A stretch of DNA of 64,000 bases from Daphnia carinata (taxonomy: Eukaryota > Arthropoda > Branchiopoda > Diplostraca > Daphniidae), in NCBI RefSeq assembly GCF_022539665.2, contig NC_081334.1, positions 3,782,001-3,846,000 on the forward strand, in the 5' to 3' direction. The position numbers and the translations under genes were made by a program. This document shows positions 59,686-64,000 of this stretch, piece after piece (positions within the stretch are counted from its first letter, which is position 1; each line of letters starts with the position of its first letter). A model generated the notes under the pieces. That model saw only the letters and a list, made by a program, of their open reading frames with translations, made no database searches and was not told the DNA's origin.

Positions 59686-59920
59686 AAGGGGTCCCGAAGA
59701 CTCGAATATTGTAATACACGCACAGGACACGTTCTCACTGATAGTTCACGGACGCACGTGAAAAGACTATCGAAATCTAATTAATAGCGTGGTGTCTCTA
59801 AAAAAGATCCCCGTTGAGTATTATCGTTAATCCATTCTCTGACAGCTGCGCTTCACTTGAAGCCTTCCATTTTTGTTTTGATTTTTTTTTTAAGTACCTG
59901 GTATCCATACCAAATTAATT

Positions 59921-62359
<2,439 letters not shown>

Positions 62360-63286
62360 AACAAGAAGATACGGAATCCAGTCAACAGCTTTAATCTACA
62401 ATGCTCAGCTGATATTAACTAATCCTGGAGTCACAATTTAAACTTGAATTGGAGCTCAGCCAAATTGAAATTGGACAATACCCTATTCCAAATCCATGGG
62501 TTTCACTTCTAATCTCAATTAACGAAAGTCCAATTCAAATTTGAACCATAGCTCTTGCAACTGACCATATAGGTGCTCTTTGTGTAGGACACCTGTTTAC
62601 GTCTTGTCCGACTTGTTGTTATCGGCACATTCCCCAACACTGTGACAAACAAAATTTTGGTTTTCATTTAGAGAATCAATCCTTTTCCTTAATTAATTCT
62701 AAATGATTATTTTTTGAAATGAGATGTTTCAAATTAGGTCGTTCTACCAGAAGTGTATAACTGTGTTAGTTTCTCAGCATGTCCTGTTGACCACTTTTCA
62801 GATTCTCATGCATTGGAGAACAATGTAATGAGACTGAATTTCTTTGTTTATCTTTATATTTCTGTGAAAGAAATATAGATTTATAGTGGAACACGCTGTC
62901 GAAAGAAAAAGTGATTATTCACTGATTTTGATGCAAGGTTTCTTGTTTGAAGTGATGTCGACAACGTAGAAAAGATTCAAAGATGTATTTAACTGGCTTA
63001 ACTAATAGGAAAAAATGCAGGAAGCCTAATTCTTAGGAGCACACGAAATGGGCGATTTTTGGGTTAGGTCCAGAATTTCAGGAAAGTTTTGAGTACAAAA
63101 TCCGATAGTACGCAGGTAAGTAATTGAGACCATTTTCCATTAACATTGGTGCACTTATAACCCAACGTTCATCACCGGTTTCAAAGCCCCTTAAAGACAA
63201 TATAAGCACTATAACATATCACACAAAAATGTAAGTCACTTAAATGCAAGTAATGCGTTTTAATAACTGATTAAATGCCATGAGCA
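62360..63286. other. Convergent 3' region between IMPDH and the sulfotransferase
   Basis: Between two convergent genes, so it holds both 3' UTRs. AT-rich with no open frame of interest and no canonical polyadenylation signal close to the IMPDH stop. A loosely repeated CAAATTGAAATT/CAATTCAAATT pattern occurs at about 62440-62545. Confidence 0.5.
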
Positions 63287-63934
63287 TTAATCGAACCCTG
63301 GAGAATGATAGTCGAAGAGCCTGAAATCCATCTCGTATATGTGATAGAGATGCAGCAGTTCTTCCCGCGTGAGATGTTTGGTATACTCTTCGACAAGTGA
63401 GTTTGTGCTTGACGGTCGATCGGATCGGGGAAAGCTAACTTTTTGATTGAGATTTGCTTTCTCCAACACTAACCATGCATCGTCCATGAGAGTTTCGTAT
63501 TTTCCGATCACGTTGTACTGAATGGTGCACGGCAAACAAAGGTCTACCATTGGGCGCCAGTGTTCGTTGAAATTAGCACGCGCAACTGTGCGAGGATCGA
63601 TTATGTACTGGACGAACTCACGAAACGTGACGTCATGACCTCGCGAAAGAGATTCTTCCGAAGCATTGGTGCGATATTGTTTGATGATTTGACGTCCATA
63701 TCGCGAACGAAAGTAGTCAGAACTGGAACTATTTTGGCCAAACTTGTTACGGAAGGCGGAAACGAGCCTCTCAAATGGATGCCGGATAAACATGAATTTC
63801 ATGAAGTGATCTAAGCGATAGCGTATTTCTTCACCAGTATAATTGTCTAGGCGGCGGAAGACATTCAAACGATGGGAGTCATCTGCTACGATGGCTAGAG
63901 GATTGGTTGTGTTTGCTTTGCCCATCAACACCAT
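63287..63934 (-). CDS. Carbohydrate sulfotransferase (HNK-1/CHST11-like), last exon, partial
   Basis: The exon reads on the minus strand from an acceptor (TTGGTCAG, ending at 63935) to TAA at 63287-63289, 215 codons plus the stop, phase 0 at its start. FIRHPFERLVSAFRNKF is the PAPS 3'-phosphate-binding motif of Golgi sulfotransferases, and YNVIGKYETLMDDA near the C-terminus is the second family landmark. These type II membrane enzymes transfer sulfate from PAPS to glycosaminoglycans or other glycans. The N-terminal anchor and the 5'-phosphosulfate-binding loop (PKVGST-type) must lie in exons beyond the right edge. An open frame continues upstream to 63994, but the stretch before 63934 reads like intron. 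The ending FRLFDYHSPGFD is typical of the family. Confidence 0.88.
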   Translation of the reverse strand: MVLMGKANTTNPLAIVADDSHRLNVFRRLDNYTGEEIRYRLDHFMKFMFIRHPFERLVSAFRNKFGQNSSSSDYFRSRYGRQIIKQYRTNASEESLSRGHDVTFREFVQYIIDPRTVARANFNEHWRPMVDLCLPCTIQYNVIGKYETLMDDAWLVLEKANLNQKVSFPRSDRPSSTNSLVEEYTKHLTREELLHLYHIYEMDFRLFDYHSPGFD

Positions 63935-64000
63935 CTGACCAATAAAGATTTGATATGATTGATGTAAAAATTGTAGGTTTACTTTGCAAAACATGACTCA

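Overview
The window is nuclear DNA of an arthropod, most likely a branchiopod crustacean such as Daphnia. The genes are split by many short GT-AG introns (about 60-140 bp). The neuropeptide receptor has arthropod NPF-receptor features, and one promoter carries arthropod-type TATA, Inr and DPE elements. Intergenic and intronic DNA is AT-rich and full of poly-T/poly-A tracts. The species is an inference. No prokaryotic operon, CRISPR array, rRNA, convincing tRNA or intact transposon was seen. All gene models come from reading splice sites and checking that reading frames close.

Layout. 1.4-5.4 kb (+): a four-exon neuropeptide F receptor GPCR. 5.4-12.6 kb: a long gene-poor stretch with one perfect hairpin. 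12.6-17.9 kb (+): an SLC22-type organic cation/carnitine transporter with a 17-nt microexon and two possible alternative last exons. 20.1-22.3 kb (+): a two-finger zinc-finger protein whose frame changes in mid-gene, by a hidden intron, a base error or -1 slippage. 23.7-28.8 kb (+): an 18-exon secreted protein with four MAM domains, the fourth split by a Thr/Ser-rich insertion carrying a furin-like site. 30.5-40.9 kb (-): a tandem UDP-glycosyltransferase cluster with two intact genes, one eroded 5' relic and one frameshifted copy. 43.2-44.1 kb (+): a promoter-like block followed by splice signals and AATAAA, perhaps a small non-coding or micropeptide transcript. 44-50.6 kb: homopolymer-rich DNA with no gene found. 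50.7-57.3 kb (+): a TATA/Inr/DPE promoter and a PAN + ZP-domain transmembrane matrix protein. 58.4-59.1 kb (+): a secreted C1q-domain protein. 59.9-62.4 kb (+): inosine-5'-monophosphate dehydrogenase. 63.3-63.9 kb (-): the last exon of a carbohydrate sulfotransferase that continues off the right edge.

The genes do not form one pathway. The recurring theme is extracellular or surface biology: receptor, transporter, MAM protein, ZP matrix protein, C1q protein and a sulfotransferase. The UGT cluster (conjugation of lipophilic compounds in the ER) is the part shaped by recent duplication and decay. I found no clear new system. The best leads are the zinc-finger frame switch, the alternative transporter tails, the interrupted MAM domain, the UGT birth-and-death series and the possible short transcript at 43.3-44.1 kb.
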